Below are positions 33,922-42,459 of a stretch of DNA of 64,000 nt, in pieces. A program made the position numbers and the translations under genes. Source of the DNA: Stappia stellulata DSM 5886 (GTDB lineage Bacteria; Pseudomonadota; Alphaproteobacteria; Rhizobiales; Stappiaceae); NCBI RefSeq assembly GCF_000423705.1, contig NZ_KE384083.1, positions 372,001 through 436,000 on the forward strand. The letters run 5' to 3'. Position 1 is the first letter of the stretch. The number at the start of each line of letters is the position of its first letter. The notes below the pieces were generated by a model, which had not been told where the DNA came from, searched no databases, and saw nothing but the letters and a program-made list of their open reading frames with translations.

Positions 33922-34398
33922 TCAGGAGCGAACCGCGCGCAAGGGCGACACGGCGGCGGTGCCGGGCGCGTCGAGACGCGCGCCGGGATGCAGCGGGAAG
34001 GTCACGAGCGACACCTCCCAGAGATCGATGTCGAAGACGCGCCGGACGCCGGTCTGCGGATCGCGACGGGCGCTGCGGGTGCGAAAGCCGATGGACAGAC
34101 CGTCCAGCGCGCCACCGGCAAGAAGAAGCGCTGCCTCCCCCCCTGCCGTGGTGCTGGTCAGCAACCGGCCCTCGACGCGCAGGCCGCGTGCGTCCTCGAA
34201 GGCCCGGTCCCAGACGCCGATGGGTTTCGCCGGATCGTGCTGCCAGAGAAAACGGATGCCCCGCGGCCCGCGCTCCGTCAGGCAGCGGCGAAAGGCGCCG
34301 CGCACGACGAGATCGCGGGCATCGTCGGGCGTGGCGAACAGGCTGGCATAGCCGGCGACCGGCACGCTTTCCCCCGCAAGGGGCGTACGGGCGCTCAC
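33922..34398 (-). CDS. GTA prohead maturation protease (g4)
   Basis: 158 residues from a GTG at 34398 that overlaps the stop of the preceding 49-aa gene by 4 bases (GTGA). HK97 gp4/S78-type protease: 'VAGYASLFATPDDARDLVVRGAF', catalytic His54 in 'FLWQHDPAKPIG' and Ser102 in 'DGLSIGFRT', then 'LWEVSLVTFP'. It processes the capsid delta domain during head maturation. Equivalent to rcc01686. Confidence 0.94.
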   Translation of the reverse strand: MSARTPLAGESVPVAGYASLFATPDDARDLVVRGAFRRCLTERGPRGIRFLWQHDPAKPIGVWDRAFEDARGLRVEGRLLTSTTAGGEAALLLAGGALDGLSIGFRTRSARRDPQTGVRRVFDIDLWEVSLVTFPLHPGARLDAPGTAAVSPLRAVRS

Positions 34399-34544
34399 GC
34401 GGCCCGCGCGCCGGATCCGGCGCGCCGGGCCAAAAGCGCCGCCAGGCGCGCGGCGAAATGCGAGAAGACCGCCCGGTGAGCCGGATGCGGGGCGTCGTTC
34501 GCGCGCATCAGCATGCGCACACTCTCAAGAGTCTGGACTGTCAT
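34395..34544 (-). CDS. 49-aa ORF between g3.5 and g4 of the GTA cluster
   Basis: 49 residues from ATG 34544, with a strong GGAGAG ribosome binding site 4 bases upstream. Its stop overlaps the prohead protease start (GTGA), so the two are translationally coupled. The product is small, basic and helical ('MTVQTLESVRMLMRANDAP', 'HRAVFSHFAARLAALLARR', then a Gly/Ala-Arg tail). I recognise no family and know of no named RcGTA gene at this position. It may serve as a scaffold or protease cofactor, or just maintain coupling to g4. The frame stays open upstream to 34859 but that part is Arg-rich shadow. Confidence 0.6.
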   Translation of the reverse strand: MTVQTLESVRMLMRANDAPHPAHRAVFSHFAARLAALLARRAGSGARAA

Positions 34545-34594
34545 GGATCTCTCCATTGCGGCGCGGATGCGCCTGTTGGCCCTGGCCAGCGGCG

Positions 34595-34786
34595 TCAGGT
34601 GTCGAAGTCGCTGAACAGGCGATTGAGGCGGGCAATCGCCTCGACGAAGTCGTCGAAGCGCCGGTGCGAGCGAACCGTCTCGCGCAAGCTCCACACCAGC
34701 AGGCTGGAGGCGGAGCTTGCCCACAAGAGCAGCACCAGATGGGCGAGATCGCCCTTGCCGGCAATGGTCTCGACGACGGGCTCCAT
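34595..34786 (-). CDS. GTA head formation protein (g3.5, rcc01685 type)
   Basis: 63 residues from ATG 34786, whose A is shared with the portal stop (TGATG). One hydrophobic stretch ('LAHLVLLLWASSASSLLVWSL') then a charged helix ('RSHRRFDDFVEAIARLNRLFSDFD'). Size, position after the portal gene and the Phe/Asp-rich C-terminus agree with the RcGTA g3.5 gene, needed for head formation by an unknown mechanism. Confidence 0.82.
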   Translation of the reverse strand: MEPVVETIAGKGDLAHLVLLLWASSASSLLVWSLRETVRSHRRFDDFVEAIARLNRLFSDFDT

Positions 34787-36012
34787 CACGTCGGATCCGG
34801 CGAAGTCGCCGGCGCGGGGCCAACCGGCGGCGGGGCCGCAGGCTGCGCTTCCGCCCCATAGCCGACGGCGACGCGTTTTTCGGCTTCGGTCAGGAAGCTC
34901 GCCTGCTCCAGCCGCGCCCACAGGCCGGCGCGTTCGCTGGAAAGCGCTTCCACCTTGTCGAGATCGGGCGAAAGCCGCAGCGGTTGCGCCCGGTCGGGCG
35001 ACAGCCAGCGCGCCAGTGCCTCGCCGACCCGCGAGGACAGCGGCAGAACCGTCTGGCGCCAGAAGGCACGGTTGGCCTCCTGGAAATTCGAGTAGGTGTT
35101 GTCGCCGGGAATGGCGAGCAACATCGGCGGCACCCCGAAGGCGAGTGCGATCTCACGCGCCGCCTGGTTCTTGGCGGCGATGAAATCCATGTCGCGCGGG
35201 GTCAGCCCCATCGGCTTCCAGTCGAGACCGCCTTCCAGCAACAGCGGCCGTCCGGCGTTCGTCGGCCCCTGATAGCCCTCCTCCAGCTCCTTCTTCAGCC
35301 GGTCGAACTGTTCGTCGGACATGTTGGAGGCGTCCGGCCCGCCATAGACAAGCGCACCGGAGGGCCGTGCCGCATTGTCGAGCAGCGCCTTGTTCCAGGC
35401 CCCGGCCGCATTGTGCAGGTCGAGGCTGACCTGCGCCGCCTCGATGGGGGCGAAACCGTAGTGGTCGTTGAGCGGGTGAAACACCTTCAGATGCAGCACC
35501 GACGGCCCGCCGTCGCGCCCGTCCGCCGCCAGCCGCACGGTCCGCCCCGCGACCGTGTAGTCATAGGCCTCCGGCCAGCCATCGCGTCCAAGCACCACCT
35601 TCACCCGGTCGGGACGCAGCGCGTGCAACTCGCGCAGGGCGCCCTCCACCGCAACGCCTTCCAGATAGGCGTTGCCGGCGACCAGAAGGTGACCGTAGAC
35701 CTCCTCCAGAAAGGTGGTGCCGGACGCCATCTGGTTCGGCGCGGCGAGCAGGTCGAGCACCGGGTGGCGATCGAGTTCGCGGTCGCCGTCATAGAGCACG
35801 AAGGGCACGCTCGCGGCCGCCTCCGCGATCATGCGGACGGCCCGGTGAACCACCGGGTTTCGGGCATAGCCCTCGCGGGCAAGCGCTGCATAATCGCGCG
35901 GCGTCCACACCGGACGACCGGCCCCGTGAAACGCCAGCAGCGGTCCGGCGCGCGAGGCTTTTCGTTCCTGCGGCACGCGCAGAACCGATTCAAACATGGA
36001 TCGTAACCCCAT
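34786..36012 (-). CDS. GTA portal protein (g3)
   Basis: 408 residues from ATG 36012, with AAGGAAGGG upstream. HK97-type portal: 'YARNPVVHRAVRMIAEAAASVPFVLY', 'DYTVAGRTVRL', 'GFAPIEAAQVSLDLHNAAGAW', 'FIAAKNQAAREIALAFGVPPMLLAIPGDNTYSN' pattern. The dodecameric ring through which DNA enters and leaves the head. Ends in a Pro/Ala-rich tail. Equivalent to rcc01684. Confidence 0.95.
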   Translation of the reverse strand: MGLRSMFESVLRVPQERKASRAGPLLAFHGAGRPVWTPRDYAALAREGYARNPVVHRAVRMIAEAAASVPFVLYDGDRELDRHPVLDLLAAPNQMASGTTFLEEVYGHLLVAGNAYLEGVAVEGALRELHALRPDRVKVVLGRDGWPEAYDYTVAGRTVRLAADGRDGGPSVLHLKVFHPLNDHYGFAPIEAAQVSLDLHNAAGAWNKALLDNAARPSGALVYGGPDASNMSDEQFDRLKKELEEGYQGPTNAGRPLLLEGGLDWKPMGLTPRDMDFIAAKNQAAREIALAFGVPPMLLAIPGDNTYSNFQEANRAFWRQTVLPLSSRVGEALARWLSPDRAQPLRLSPDLDKVEALSSERAGLWARLEQASFLTEAEKRVAVGYGAEAQPAAPPPVGPAPATSPDPT

Positions 36013-36093
36013 GATCGCCCTTCCTTTTTTGCAATGTCTTGAGAAACCGATTCCGCGACTTGAAGTGCGCGGCCAGCGCCTTGAGAAAGAGAT

Positions 36094-37425
36094 TCAGATG
36101 CTGCGCAGGCGCGGCGTCCCGCCGGCCTTCAGCGCCAGTTCGTGCAGCGCGTAGACAAGCGCGTCGAGCCGGTCCGGCGAGCGTCCGTTCGACAGGCCGT
36201 CGCGGGTGAAATCCGTCATCTCGTCTTCCAGGTCGGGGAAGGCGCCGACATGACGCACGCGCCCCTGCTCGTAGAGCATGGCGACGGGTTCGGCGCGCAG
36301 CCACTTGCCCCGCCTGGCCCGCACGGGCCGCACCGGCACGGCCGGATCCACGCCGGCGATAACGGCCGTGACCATCTCGCCGCCCTGGTTGACCTCGGCG
36401 ACCAGACAGTCGGCGTCGAGGTCGCGCCACAGCGCCACCGCCGCCCCTGCCCAGCGCGCAGGGGCGGCAGCCCCCATGCTCCGGTCGGCCAGAACATGAA
36501 CGATCCCCTCGCCGTCGATCCCGGCGGCGACGATGCCGCAGGCATCCGATGCGACACCCGAGCTTGCCGGCGGATCGACCGCGACAACGATGCGCTCAAG
36601 TGCCGGCATGCGATCGGTCCGCAGCGCCTCCAGCGCGTCGCGGTTCCACATCGCGCCATCGCGGCTTTCCACCATCTCGCCGTCGAGTTCCTGACGGGCG
36701 AGCCGGGTGCCGCCATAGCGGGCCCGGATCGCGGCGACGAAACCGGCGGCCAGATGCGCGGCATTGCTCTCCGTCGGCGCCGTCACCGCGCGCGTGCCCG
36801 GATCGGCGAGCAGCCGCTTCAGCAGCGGGATCGGGCGCGGTGTCGTCGTCACCAGCTGGCGCGGCCGGTCTCCCAGCCTGAGCGCGAATTGCAGCATGTC
36901 CCAGGTTTCCTGGACGTGACGCCATTTGGCGAGTTCGTCGCACCAGGCAAGATGAAACTGCGGTCCGCGCAGCGCATCCGGGTCTTCGGAGGAAAACACC
37001 TGGGCCACCGCTCCATTGGGCCATTCCAGTCGCCGGCGCGAGGATTGCCAGCGCGGTCGCTCGGCGGCGGGGTGCACGCCGAGCAGACCGGAAATCCCTT
37101 CCACCATCACCTCGCGGGCGTCGAGCTGGGTCTCGCCGACGAGCGCGATCCGCAGCCCGTCCGCATCCGGGCGGTTTGCCGCGTCCCGCACACAGGCGCG
37201 CAGCCATTCCGCGCCGGCGCGGGTCTTGCCCGCGCCGCGTCCGCCCATCAGCAACCAGCAGCGCCAGTCGTCGTCGGGCGGGCACTGGTGGGAATGCGCC
37301 CACAGCCGCCAGTCATGGCGCAGAAACGTCAGCTCCCGGTGGTCCAGCCTTGCCAGAAATGCCGGCAGCAGCCCCCCTTCGGCACAGCCGATCAAGGCGC
37401 TCCGCAAGCTCTCGCCTGAGTGCAT
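36094..37425 (-). CDS. GTA large terminase subunit (g2)
   Basis: 443 residues from ATG 37425, which has GGGGGAG 6 bases upstream; an in-frame start at 37458 gives 454. Walker A 'GGRGAGKT' at residues 61-68, Walker B-like 'FHLAWCDELAKW', 'TTTPRPIPLLKRLL' motif III and a C-terminal RNase H-like nuclease with acidic residues in 'VAVDPPASS', 'LVAEVNQGGE' and 'DRLDALVYAL'. It drives headful packaging of host DNA. The beginning overlaps g1 by 113 bases. Equivalent to rcc01683. Confidence 0.95.
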   Translation of the reverse strand: MHSGESLRSALIGCAEGGLLPAFLARLDHRELTFLRHDWRLWAHSHQCPPDDDWRCWLLMGGRGAGKTRAGAEWLRACVRDAANRPDADGLRIALVGETQLDAREVMVEGISGLLGVHPAAERPRWQSSRRRLEWPNGAVAQVFSSEDPDALRGPQFHLAWCDELAKWRHVQETWDMLQFALRLGDRPRQLVTTTPRPIPLLKRLLADPGTRAVTAPTESNAAHLAAGFVAAIRARYGGTRLARQELDGEMVESRDGAMWNRDALEALRTDRMPALERIVVAVDPPASSGVASDACGIVAAGIDGEGIVHVLADRSMGAAAPARWAGAAVALWRDLDADCLVAEVNQGGEMVTAVIAGVDPAVPVRPVRARRGKWLRAEPVAMLYEQGRVRHVGAFPDLEDEMTDFTRDGLSNGRSPDRLDALVYALHELALKAGGTPRLRSI

Positions 37426-37894
37426 CTTCATCTCCCCCGGTGGGATCGAGCGAGGCAACGCCGGAGCGCAGCTCGATCAGGACATCCAGCGTCTTTGCCA
37501 GGCTGCCAAGCGTCCGGGCGTTGCGCTCGAGCGTGCCGCCGTCGGCTGTTGCGCCGCCCTCGCCGGCCGCAACGCGAAACTGGGTCTCGATTGCCGAGAT
37601 CTGGTGTTCGAAGGCCTTGGAAAGCCGTGCGACCATGCGGGCGAGGCCCGGCGTGTCGCCCGCCTCGATCAGGTCGCGAACCGAGGCCGCCCTCAGCCAT
37701 CCCTCCTCGCGGGCATGGCGCGTCACCGTCGCCGCCGTGACGTCGAGGCGGCGGGCGATCGCATCGAAGTCAAGGCCGTCGTTTTCATAAAGGCTGCGGG
37801 CGATGCGCCATCCGTCCGCGCTCAGATGCACGGGGCGCTTGCGCGCGCGCCGCCGGCGGGTGTCCTTGCCGGCGCGCGGTGTTTTCTCGTCCAT
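37313..37894 (-). CDS. GTA small terminase (g1)
   Basis: 193 residues from ATG 37894 with a near-ideal AAGGAGA 5-6 bases upstream. Basic N-terminus ('DTRRRRARKRP'), a helix-turn-helix ('DFDAIARRLDVTAATVTRHAREEGWLR'), a central helical region, and an acidic-to-basic C-terminus overlapping g2. In RcGTA the g1 product (rcc01682) is the small terminase that supports packaging without sequence specificity. First gene of the cluster; the ~110 bases upstream, shared with the divergent arsR gene, should hold the GTA promoter, but I see no clear motif. Confidence 0.85.
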   Translation of the reverse strand: MDEKTPRAGKDTRRRRARKRPVHLSADGWRIARSLYENDGLDFDAIARRLDVTAATVTRHAREEGWLRAASVRDLIEAGDTPGLARMVARLSKAFEHQISAIETQFRVAAGEGGATADGGTLERNARTLGSLAKTLDVLIELRSGVASLDPTGGDEDALRRELAERLDRLCRRGAAAGISGKAGPPGADVSAP

Positions 37895-38004
37895 GCCGTC
37901 TCCTTCTGGTCCGGGCCCGCGGGGCCGCATTATCCGCCGCCCTTGCCTCGCGCACGCACAGGCCCTAGAACCGCTTCATCGGCAAATTGCGATGAAAGTC
38001 TTCC

Positions 38005-38436
38005 TTGACCTGTTCGTCCCCCCGTCCCGACGCGCGAAACACCGCCTGCTGCAACACGGTCCCGGCCGCTCCGTCGGGGCAAGGCGACGTCGCCCTTCCC
38101 GATGCGTTCAAGGCGCTTGCGCATTCCGCGAGGCTTGAGATCCTGCAAGTCTTGGCGACGTGCGAGACCGCCTGTTGCGGGGATCTGGTGAAACGCCTGC
38201 CGCTGGCGCAATCGACCGTCTCGCAGCACCTCGGCGTGTTGCGCGCCGCCGGCCTCGTTGGCATGCGCGGCGACGGGCGCTGCTGCCACTATCATCTGGA
38301 ACCACAGGCCCTTGCCCGCCTCGCCGCCGACGTCGAGGGCCTGTTCGCCGCCTTCCGGCAACCGCCGGCGCCGGCGCGAGCGCAAGACACACAAGACCGC
38401 ATGGCGCCCGAGCGCCGGCGAAAGGACCCTGAATGA
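38005..38436 (+). CDS. ArsR/SmtB-family metalloregulator-like repressor
   Basis: 143 residues from 38005; a start nearer the core would also be possible because the first ~30 residues (Cys- and Pro-rich) are unusual. Winged-helix core: 'FKALAHSARLEILQVLATCETACCGDLVKRLPLAQSTVSQHLGVLRAAGL'. The alpha-3 region 'CETACCGDLV' holds three cysteines where the metal-binding ELCVCDL motif of ArsR/CadC sits, and N-terminal 'CSSPRPDARNTACC' and late 'GRCCHYHL' add more thiols, so metal or thiol sensing is likely. It overlaps the Atm1-type exporter gene by 4 bases (ATGA), so it probably represses that operon. Confidence 0.85.
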   Translation: MTCSSPRPDARNTACCNTVPAAPSGQGDVALPDAFKALAHSARLEILQVLATCETACCGDLVKRLPLAQSTVSQHLGVLRAAGLVGMRGDGRCCHYHLEPQALARLAADVEGLFAAFRQPPAPARAQDTQDRMAPERRRKDPE

Positions 38437-40394
38437 CCAGCCGCCGCTCCGGCGTTCCCGCCGCCACTCCGCGCATTTCGGCGGACGAGACCTCGACGCT
38501 CAAGACGCTTGGCCAGCTCTGGCCCTACATTTGGCCGTCCGACCGGCCGGACCTGAAGTCGCGCGTCGGGCTCGCCGTGATCGCGCTGGTCATCGCCAAG
38601 ATCGTGACGGTGTTTTCGCCTTATTTCTTCAAATGGGCGACGGATGCGCTGACCGGCGAAGGCACGGCCGGCAAGGCGGCGGATGCCGCCGCCGACACCG
38701 CTCTTGCCGTCGGCAGCCTTCCCGCGTGGATCGTCGCGCCGGTGATGCTCGTGATCGCCTACAACGGCGCGCGCATTCTCTTCGTCGGCTTCAACCAGCT
38801 GCGCGACGCTCTGTTTGCCCGCGTCGGCCAGCATGCCGTGCGCCAGCTCGCCTATCGCACCTTCCGCCACCTCCACATGCTGTCGCTGCGCTTTCACCTG
38901 CAGCGCAAGACCGGCGGCCTGTCCCGCGTGATCGAGCGCGGGGTGAAGGGCATCGAGAACATCGTGCGCTTCACCATTCTCAACGGCATTCCCACCATCA
39001 TGGAATTCGCCATCATGGCGGGAGTGATCTGGTACCAGTTCGGCTTCGCCTATGTGGTCGTGGTCGCGGGCATGATCGTCGCCTACACCTGGTTTACGGT
39101 GCAGACCTCCAACTGGCGCATCGCCATCCGCCGCGACATGAACGCCAGCGACACCGACGCCAACTCCAAGGCCGTCGACAGCCTGCTCAACTTCGAGACC
39201 GTCAAATACTTCGGCAACGAGGCTTGGGAGGCCGACCGCTTCGACCGCTCGATGGAAGGCTACGAGCGCGCCGCGACCCGCACCTGGACCTCGCTTGCAT
39301 GGCTCAACTTCGGTCAGGCCGTCGTGCTCGGCGTCGGCACGGCGATCTGCATGGTGATGTCGGCGCGCGCCGTGATGGCCGGAACGCAGACCATCGGCGA
39401 TTTCGTCATGATCAACGCGCTCCTGCTGCAACTGTCGATCCCGCTCAACTTCATCGGCTTTCTCTACCGCGAGATCCGCCAGGGGCTGACCGACCTGGAA
39501 GCGATGTTCGCGCTCCTCGGCGAGCCGGCGGAAATCACCGACAAGCCGGACGCAAAGCCGCTTCAGGTCGACGGCGGCACCGTCCGCTTCGAAGACGTTC
39601 GCTTTCACTACGATGCCGACCGCCCGATCCTGCAGGGCATCTCCTTCGAGGTGCCGGCCGGCAAGACCGTTGCCATCGTCGGTCCGTCGGGTGCCGGCAA
39701 GTCCACCGTCTCCCGGCTTCTGTTCCGTTTCTACGACATCACCGGCGGACGCATCACCATCGACGGGCAGGATCTGCGCGACGTGACGCAGGCCTCCCTG
39801 CGCGGCGCGACCGGCATGGTCCCGCAGGACACGGTGCTCTTCAACGACACGGTCGCCTACAACATCCGCTACGGTCGCAACGACGCCACCGACGACGAGG
39901 TGCGCGAGGCCGCGCGCATGGCGCAGATCGCCGACTTCATCGAAAGCCTGCCACAGGGCTTCGCCACAGAAGTGGGCGAGCGCGGACTGAAACTCTCCGG
40001 CGGCGAAAAGCAGCGCGTGGCGATCGCGCGCACCATCCTCAAGGCGCCGCCGATCCTGATCCTCGACGAGGCGACCTCCGCGCTCGACACCCACACCGAG
40101 CGCGAGATCCAGGCGGCCCTCGATCAGGTATCGAAGAACCGCACGACCGTGGTCATTGCCCACCGGCTGTCGACCGTGGTCAACGCCGAGGAGATCCTCG
40201 TGCTGGAAAAGGGCCGCATCGTGGAACGCGGCCGCCATCCCGACCTTCTCGCGGCAAACGGTCTTTACGCCTCCATGTGGGCGCGCCAGCAGGAGGCGTC
40301 TGAGGCGGAGGAACGGCTGCGCGCCGCGACACGGGACGATCCGGGCTTCATCGTGCGCGGCCCGCGCGCCGGCGAGGAAGAGCCGGCGCAATAG
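38433..40394 (+). CDS. Atm1-type ABC exporter (permease-ATPase half transporter)
   Basis: 653 residues. Six-helix membrane domain (about 45-350) with Atm1/HMT1 features such as '[30 protein letters not shown]' and '[15 protein letters not shown]', then an ATPase with Walker A 'GPSGAGKST' (about 417-425), signature 'LSGGEKQR' (about 520), Walker B '[12 protein letters not shown]' and H-loop 'IAHRLST'. The bacterial family exports glutathione-linked compounds, including heavy-metal conjugates. Translational coupling to an ArsR-type regulator with many cysteines supports a role in metal or thiol detoxification. Confidence 0.92.
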   Translation: MTSRRSGVPAATPRISADETSTLKTLGQLWPYIWPSDRPDLKSRVGLAVIALVIAKIVTVFSPYFFKWATDALTGEGTAGKAADAAADTALAVGSLPAWIVAPVMLVIAYNGARILFVGFNQLRDALFARVGQHAVRQLAYRTFRHLHMLSLRFHLQRKTGGLSRVIERGVKGIENIVRFTILNGIPTIMEFAIMAGVIWYQFGFAYVVVVAGMIVAYTWFTVQTSNWRIAIRRDMNASDTDANSKAVDSLLNFETVKYFGNEAWEADRFDRSMEGYERAATRTWTSLAWLNFGQAVVLGVGTAICMVMSARAVMAGTQTIGDFVMINALLLQLSIPLNFIGFLYREIRQGLTDLEAMFALLGEPAEITDKPDAKPLQVDGGTVRFEDVRFHYDADRPILQGISFEVPAGKTVAIVGPSGAGKSTVSRLLFRFYDITGGRITIDGQDLRDVTQASLRGATGMVPQDTVLFNDTVAYNIRYGRNDATDDEVREAARMAQIADFIESLPQGFATEVGERGLKLSGGEKQRVAIARTILKAPPILILDEATSALDTHTEREIQAALDQVSKNRTTVVIAHRLSTVVNAEEILVLEKGRIVERGRHPDLLAANGLYASMWARQQEASEAEERLRAATRDDPGFIVRGPRAGEEEPAQ

Positions 40395-40521
40395 GCGCAA
40401 TCATGCTCACGGATTGATCTCGCGCCCGCTCCGGTGCAAAAGGGGCGCACGACCGCACGGCAGTGCCCGGACGCCCCGCCTTTTCGGGCATCCGGCAAGG
40501 CCCCAACGCACGGAACCACCG

Positions 40522-41223
40522 ATGTCGCTTACCGATACGATCACCAAGACGCTCGTGCCCATCCATCGCGAAGGCTGGCCGTTTATCGCCATTGCCGGTG
40601 CCGCGACGGTGCTCGTCGGCTGGTTCGTCGACCCGCTGTTCTGGATCGGCCTTATCCTGACCGCCTGGGTCGCCTATTTCTTCCGCGATCCGGCGCGCGT
40701 CACGCCGATCGACGACGATCTCGTCGTCTCGCCCGCCGACGGCACCGTGTGCCAGATCGGGCAGGCCGTGCCGCCCCCGGAGCTGGAGCTCTCCGGCGAG
40801 CCGATGATGCGGGTCTGCATCTTCATGAATGTGTTCAACTGCCATGTGAACCGCGCACCGATGGGCGGCCGCGTCACCCGCATCGCCTATCGCGCCGGCT
40901 CCTTCCTCAACGCGGAATCCGACAAGGCCAGCGCGGACAACGAGCGCAACGGCCTCGTCATCGAAAGCGGCGAGACGCGCATCGGCGTCATCCAGATCGC
41001 CGGCCTCGTTGCGCGGCGCATCGTCTGCTTCGTGCGCGAGAACGAGAACATCGGCGCCGGCGAGCGCTTCGGCCTGATCCGCTTCGGCTCGCGCCTCGAT
41101 GTCTATCTGCCGCTCGACACACGCGTCACCGTGGCCGTCGGCCAGACCATGATCGGCGGCGAGACGGTGATCGCCGATCTTTCCGCCGAGACGCGCGACG
41201 CCGTTCTGGCGCGCGTGAGCTGA
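40522..41223 (+). CDS. psd: Phosphatidylserine decarboxylase proenzyme
   Basis: 233 residues from ATG 40522; the frame extends to 40156 but that part is the other frame of the exporter gene. Short prokaryotic form with two membrane segments near the N-terminus ('[18 protein letters not shown]', '[17 protein letters not shown]'), 'VSPADGTV', '[13 protein letters not shown]' and the self-cleavage site Gly189-Ser190 in '[12 protein letters not shown]', where Ser becomes the pyruvoyl cofactor. It converts phosphatidylserine to phosphatidylethanolamine at the inner membrane. 10 bases upstream of pssA. Confidence 0.96.
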   Translation: MSLTDTITKTLVPIHREGWPFIAIAGAATVLVGWFVDPLFWIGLILTAWVAYFFRDPARVTPIDDDLVVSPADGTVCQIGQAVPPPELELSGEPMMRVCIFMNVFNCHVNRAPMGGRVTRIAYRAGSFLNAESDKASADNERNGLVIESGETRIGVIQIAGLVARRIVCFVRENENIGAGERFGLIRFGSRLDVYLPLDTRVTVAVGQTMIGGETVIADLSAETRDAVLARVS

Positions 41224-41233
41224 GCGAGGTTTC

Positions 41234-42139
41234 ATGTCCGCACCCTTTGCACCCTATGATCCGGGTCCCACCCGCCGCCGGCGGGGCCGCGCGCCCCGGT
41301 TTCGCCGGGTGCCGCTGCGCCTGATCCTGCCCAATCTCGTCACCCTGCTGGCGCTGTGTTCCGGCCTCACCGCCATTCGCATGGCGCTGGAAACCCGCTG
41401 GGACTTCGCCATCGGCGCCATCGTGCTGGCCGCCGTGCTCGATGCGCTCGACGGGCGCGTCGCACGACTTGTGAAGGGCACGTCGAAGTTCGGCGCGGAG
41501 CTGGATTCACTGGCCGATTTCGTCAATTTCGGCGTCGCGCCCGCGCTCATCCTCTATTCCTGGCTGCTCGACGAGGTGCGCTCCATCGGCTGGATCGCGG
41601 CCCTTGTCTTCTCGATTTCCGCCGCACTCCGGCTGGCGCGCTTCAACGTCTCCATCGACGATCCCGACAAGCCCGCCTGGGCCGTGAACTTCTTCACCGG
41701 CGTGCCCGCGCCCGCCGGCGCGCTCGCCGTGCTGTTTCCGGTCTATCTGGAATTCGTCGGCATCCTGCCGCACTGGCCGGAGCTTGCGCCGGTGGTCGCC
41801 GTCTATGTCGTGATCATCGCGCTCTTGATGGTCTCGCGACTGCCGACATTTTCCGGCAAGAAGCTCGGCTCACGCATTCGCCGCGACCTCGTGCTGCCGC
41901 TCTTCGTCGCCGCCGTTTTGTTCGTAGCACTTCTGGTCAGCTATCCGTTCGAGATGCTCGCCCTGGGGGCCGCCGCCTATCTGGTGTCGATCCCGGTCGC
42001 CTGGCGCTGGCATCAAAAATACACCTCCGGCCAGATCCCGGGTGCGGCGGCCGACGACACAAGCGCCAATGACGACGGAGACGAGGCCGACACCGACCTC
42101 GACCACCTCGGCGACCGCGACAAGGGCGACACCGGCTGA
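41234..42139 (+). CDS. pssA: CDP-diacylglycerol-serine O-phosphatidyltransferase
   Basis: 301 residues. The CDP-alcohol phosphatidyltransferase motif DG-x2-AR-x8-G-x3-D-x3-D is exact: Asp73, Gly74, Ala77, Arg78, Gly87, Asp91, Asp95. About eight membrane helices follow an Arg-rich N-terminus, and the last ~40 residues are very acidic ('DDTSANDDGDEADTDLD'). Makes phosphatidylserine from CDP-diacylglycerol and serine, which Psd then decarboxylates; the pair forms an operon. Confidence 0.95.
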   Translation: MSAPFAPYDPGPTRRRRGRAPRFRRVPLRLILPNLVTLLALCSGLTAIRMALETRWDFAIGAIVLAAVLDALDGRVARLVKGTSKFGAELDSLADFVNFGVAPALILYSWLLDEVRSIGWIAALVFSISAALRLARFNVSIDDPDKPAWAVNFFTGVPAPAGALAVLFPVYLEFVGILPHWPELAPVVAVYVVIIALLMVSRLPTFSGKKLGSRIRRDLVLPLFVAAVLFVALLVSYPFEMLALGAAAYLVSIPVAWRWHQKYTSGQIPGAAADDTSANDDGDEADTDLDHLGDRDKGDTG

Positions 42140-42459
42140 CCGGCCAACTGCCGTCCCTCGCCCTCGACCGTCGCGCCCCACCCGAACAGTCGGGCGGCTC
42201 CGGAAGCAGGCTGCATCCAACAGCTTGAATCAAAAAGGCCGAACGCTGCGCCGGCTCCCCGCCGGCCGCACCAGTTCGACCATGCCTGAACCCTACCCGA
42301 TCAGCGTTGCGCTGTCAAGGAATTTTTTCCTAGTTCTATTCGTGACGTGCCAAGGTGCGAATGCGGAGCCGCTTCGCGACAGGCAAATTCTGGAAGGGCT
42401 AGGGAATATAAGATCGCACCTGAGATGATCGAGGCGAGGGATGAGCGATCAACGATCAA
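42140..42459. other. Intergenic stretch after pssA, border of the AT-richer island
   Basis: 320 bases without a supportable gene. It contains a small hairpin CCCGA/TCGGG (42181-42194) and a stem GCCGGC/GCCGGC with CCCC-type loop (42250-42266). Composition drops sharply in GC from about 42300 onward. I looked for a tRNA gene or 3' tRNA remnant that might mark an insertion site and found none. Confidence 0.5.

Larger units (their letters stand above)
21677..37894 (-). mobile_element. Gene transfer agent (RcGTA-type) structural cluster with adjoining lysis genes
   Basis: Seventeen minus-strand genes follow the order of the Rhodobacter capsulatus GTA: small terminase, large terminase, portal, g3.5, prohead protease, major capsid, adaptor, stopper, tail terminator, tail tube, two assembly chaperones, tape measure, distal tail, hub, cell wall peptidase and megatron. 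A 49-aa ORF sits between g3.5 and g4. A lysozyme and two small membrane proteins continue the same strand with gaps of 41-46 bases or overlaps. No integrase, repressor, replication gene or att-like repeat is visible, and base composition matches the flanks, as expected for a vertically inherited GTA. One plus-strand gene (29289-29528) interrupts the run. GTAs package random host DNA; activity here is unproven. Confidence 0.88.

Noticed and set aside
21677-37894. Active temperate prophage rather than GTA
   Set aside because: No integrase, repressor, replication or att repeats; gene order is exactly GTA-like; tape measure and tail genes are GTA-sized.
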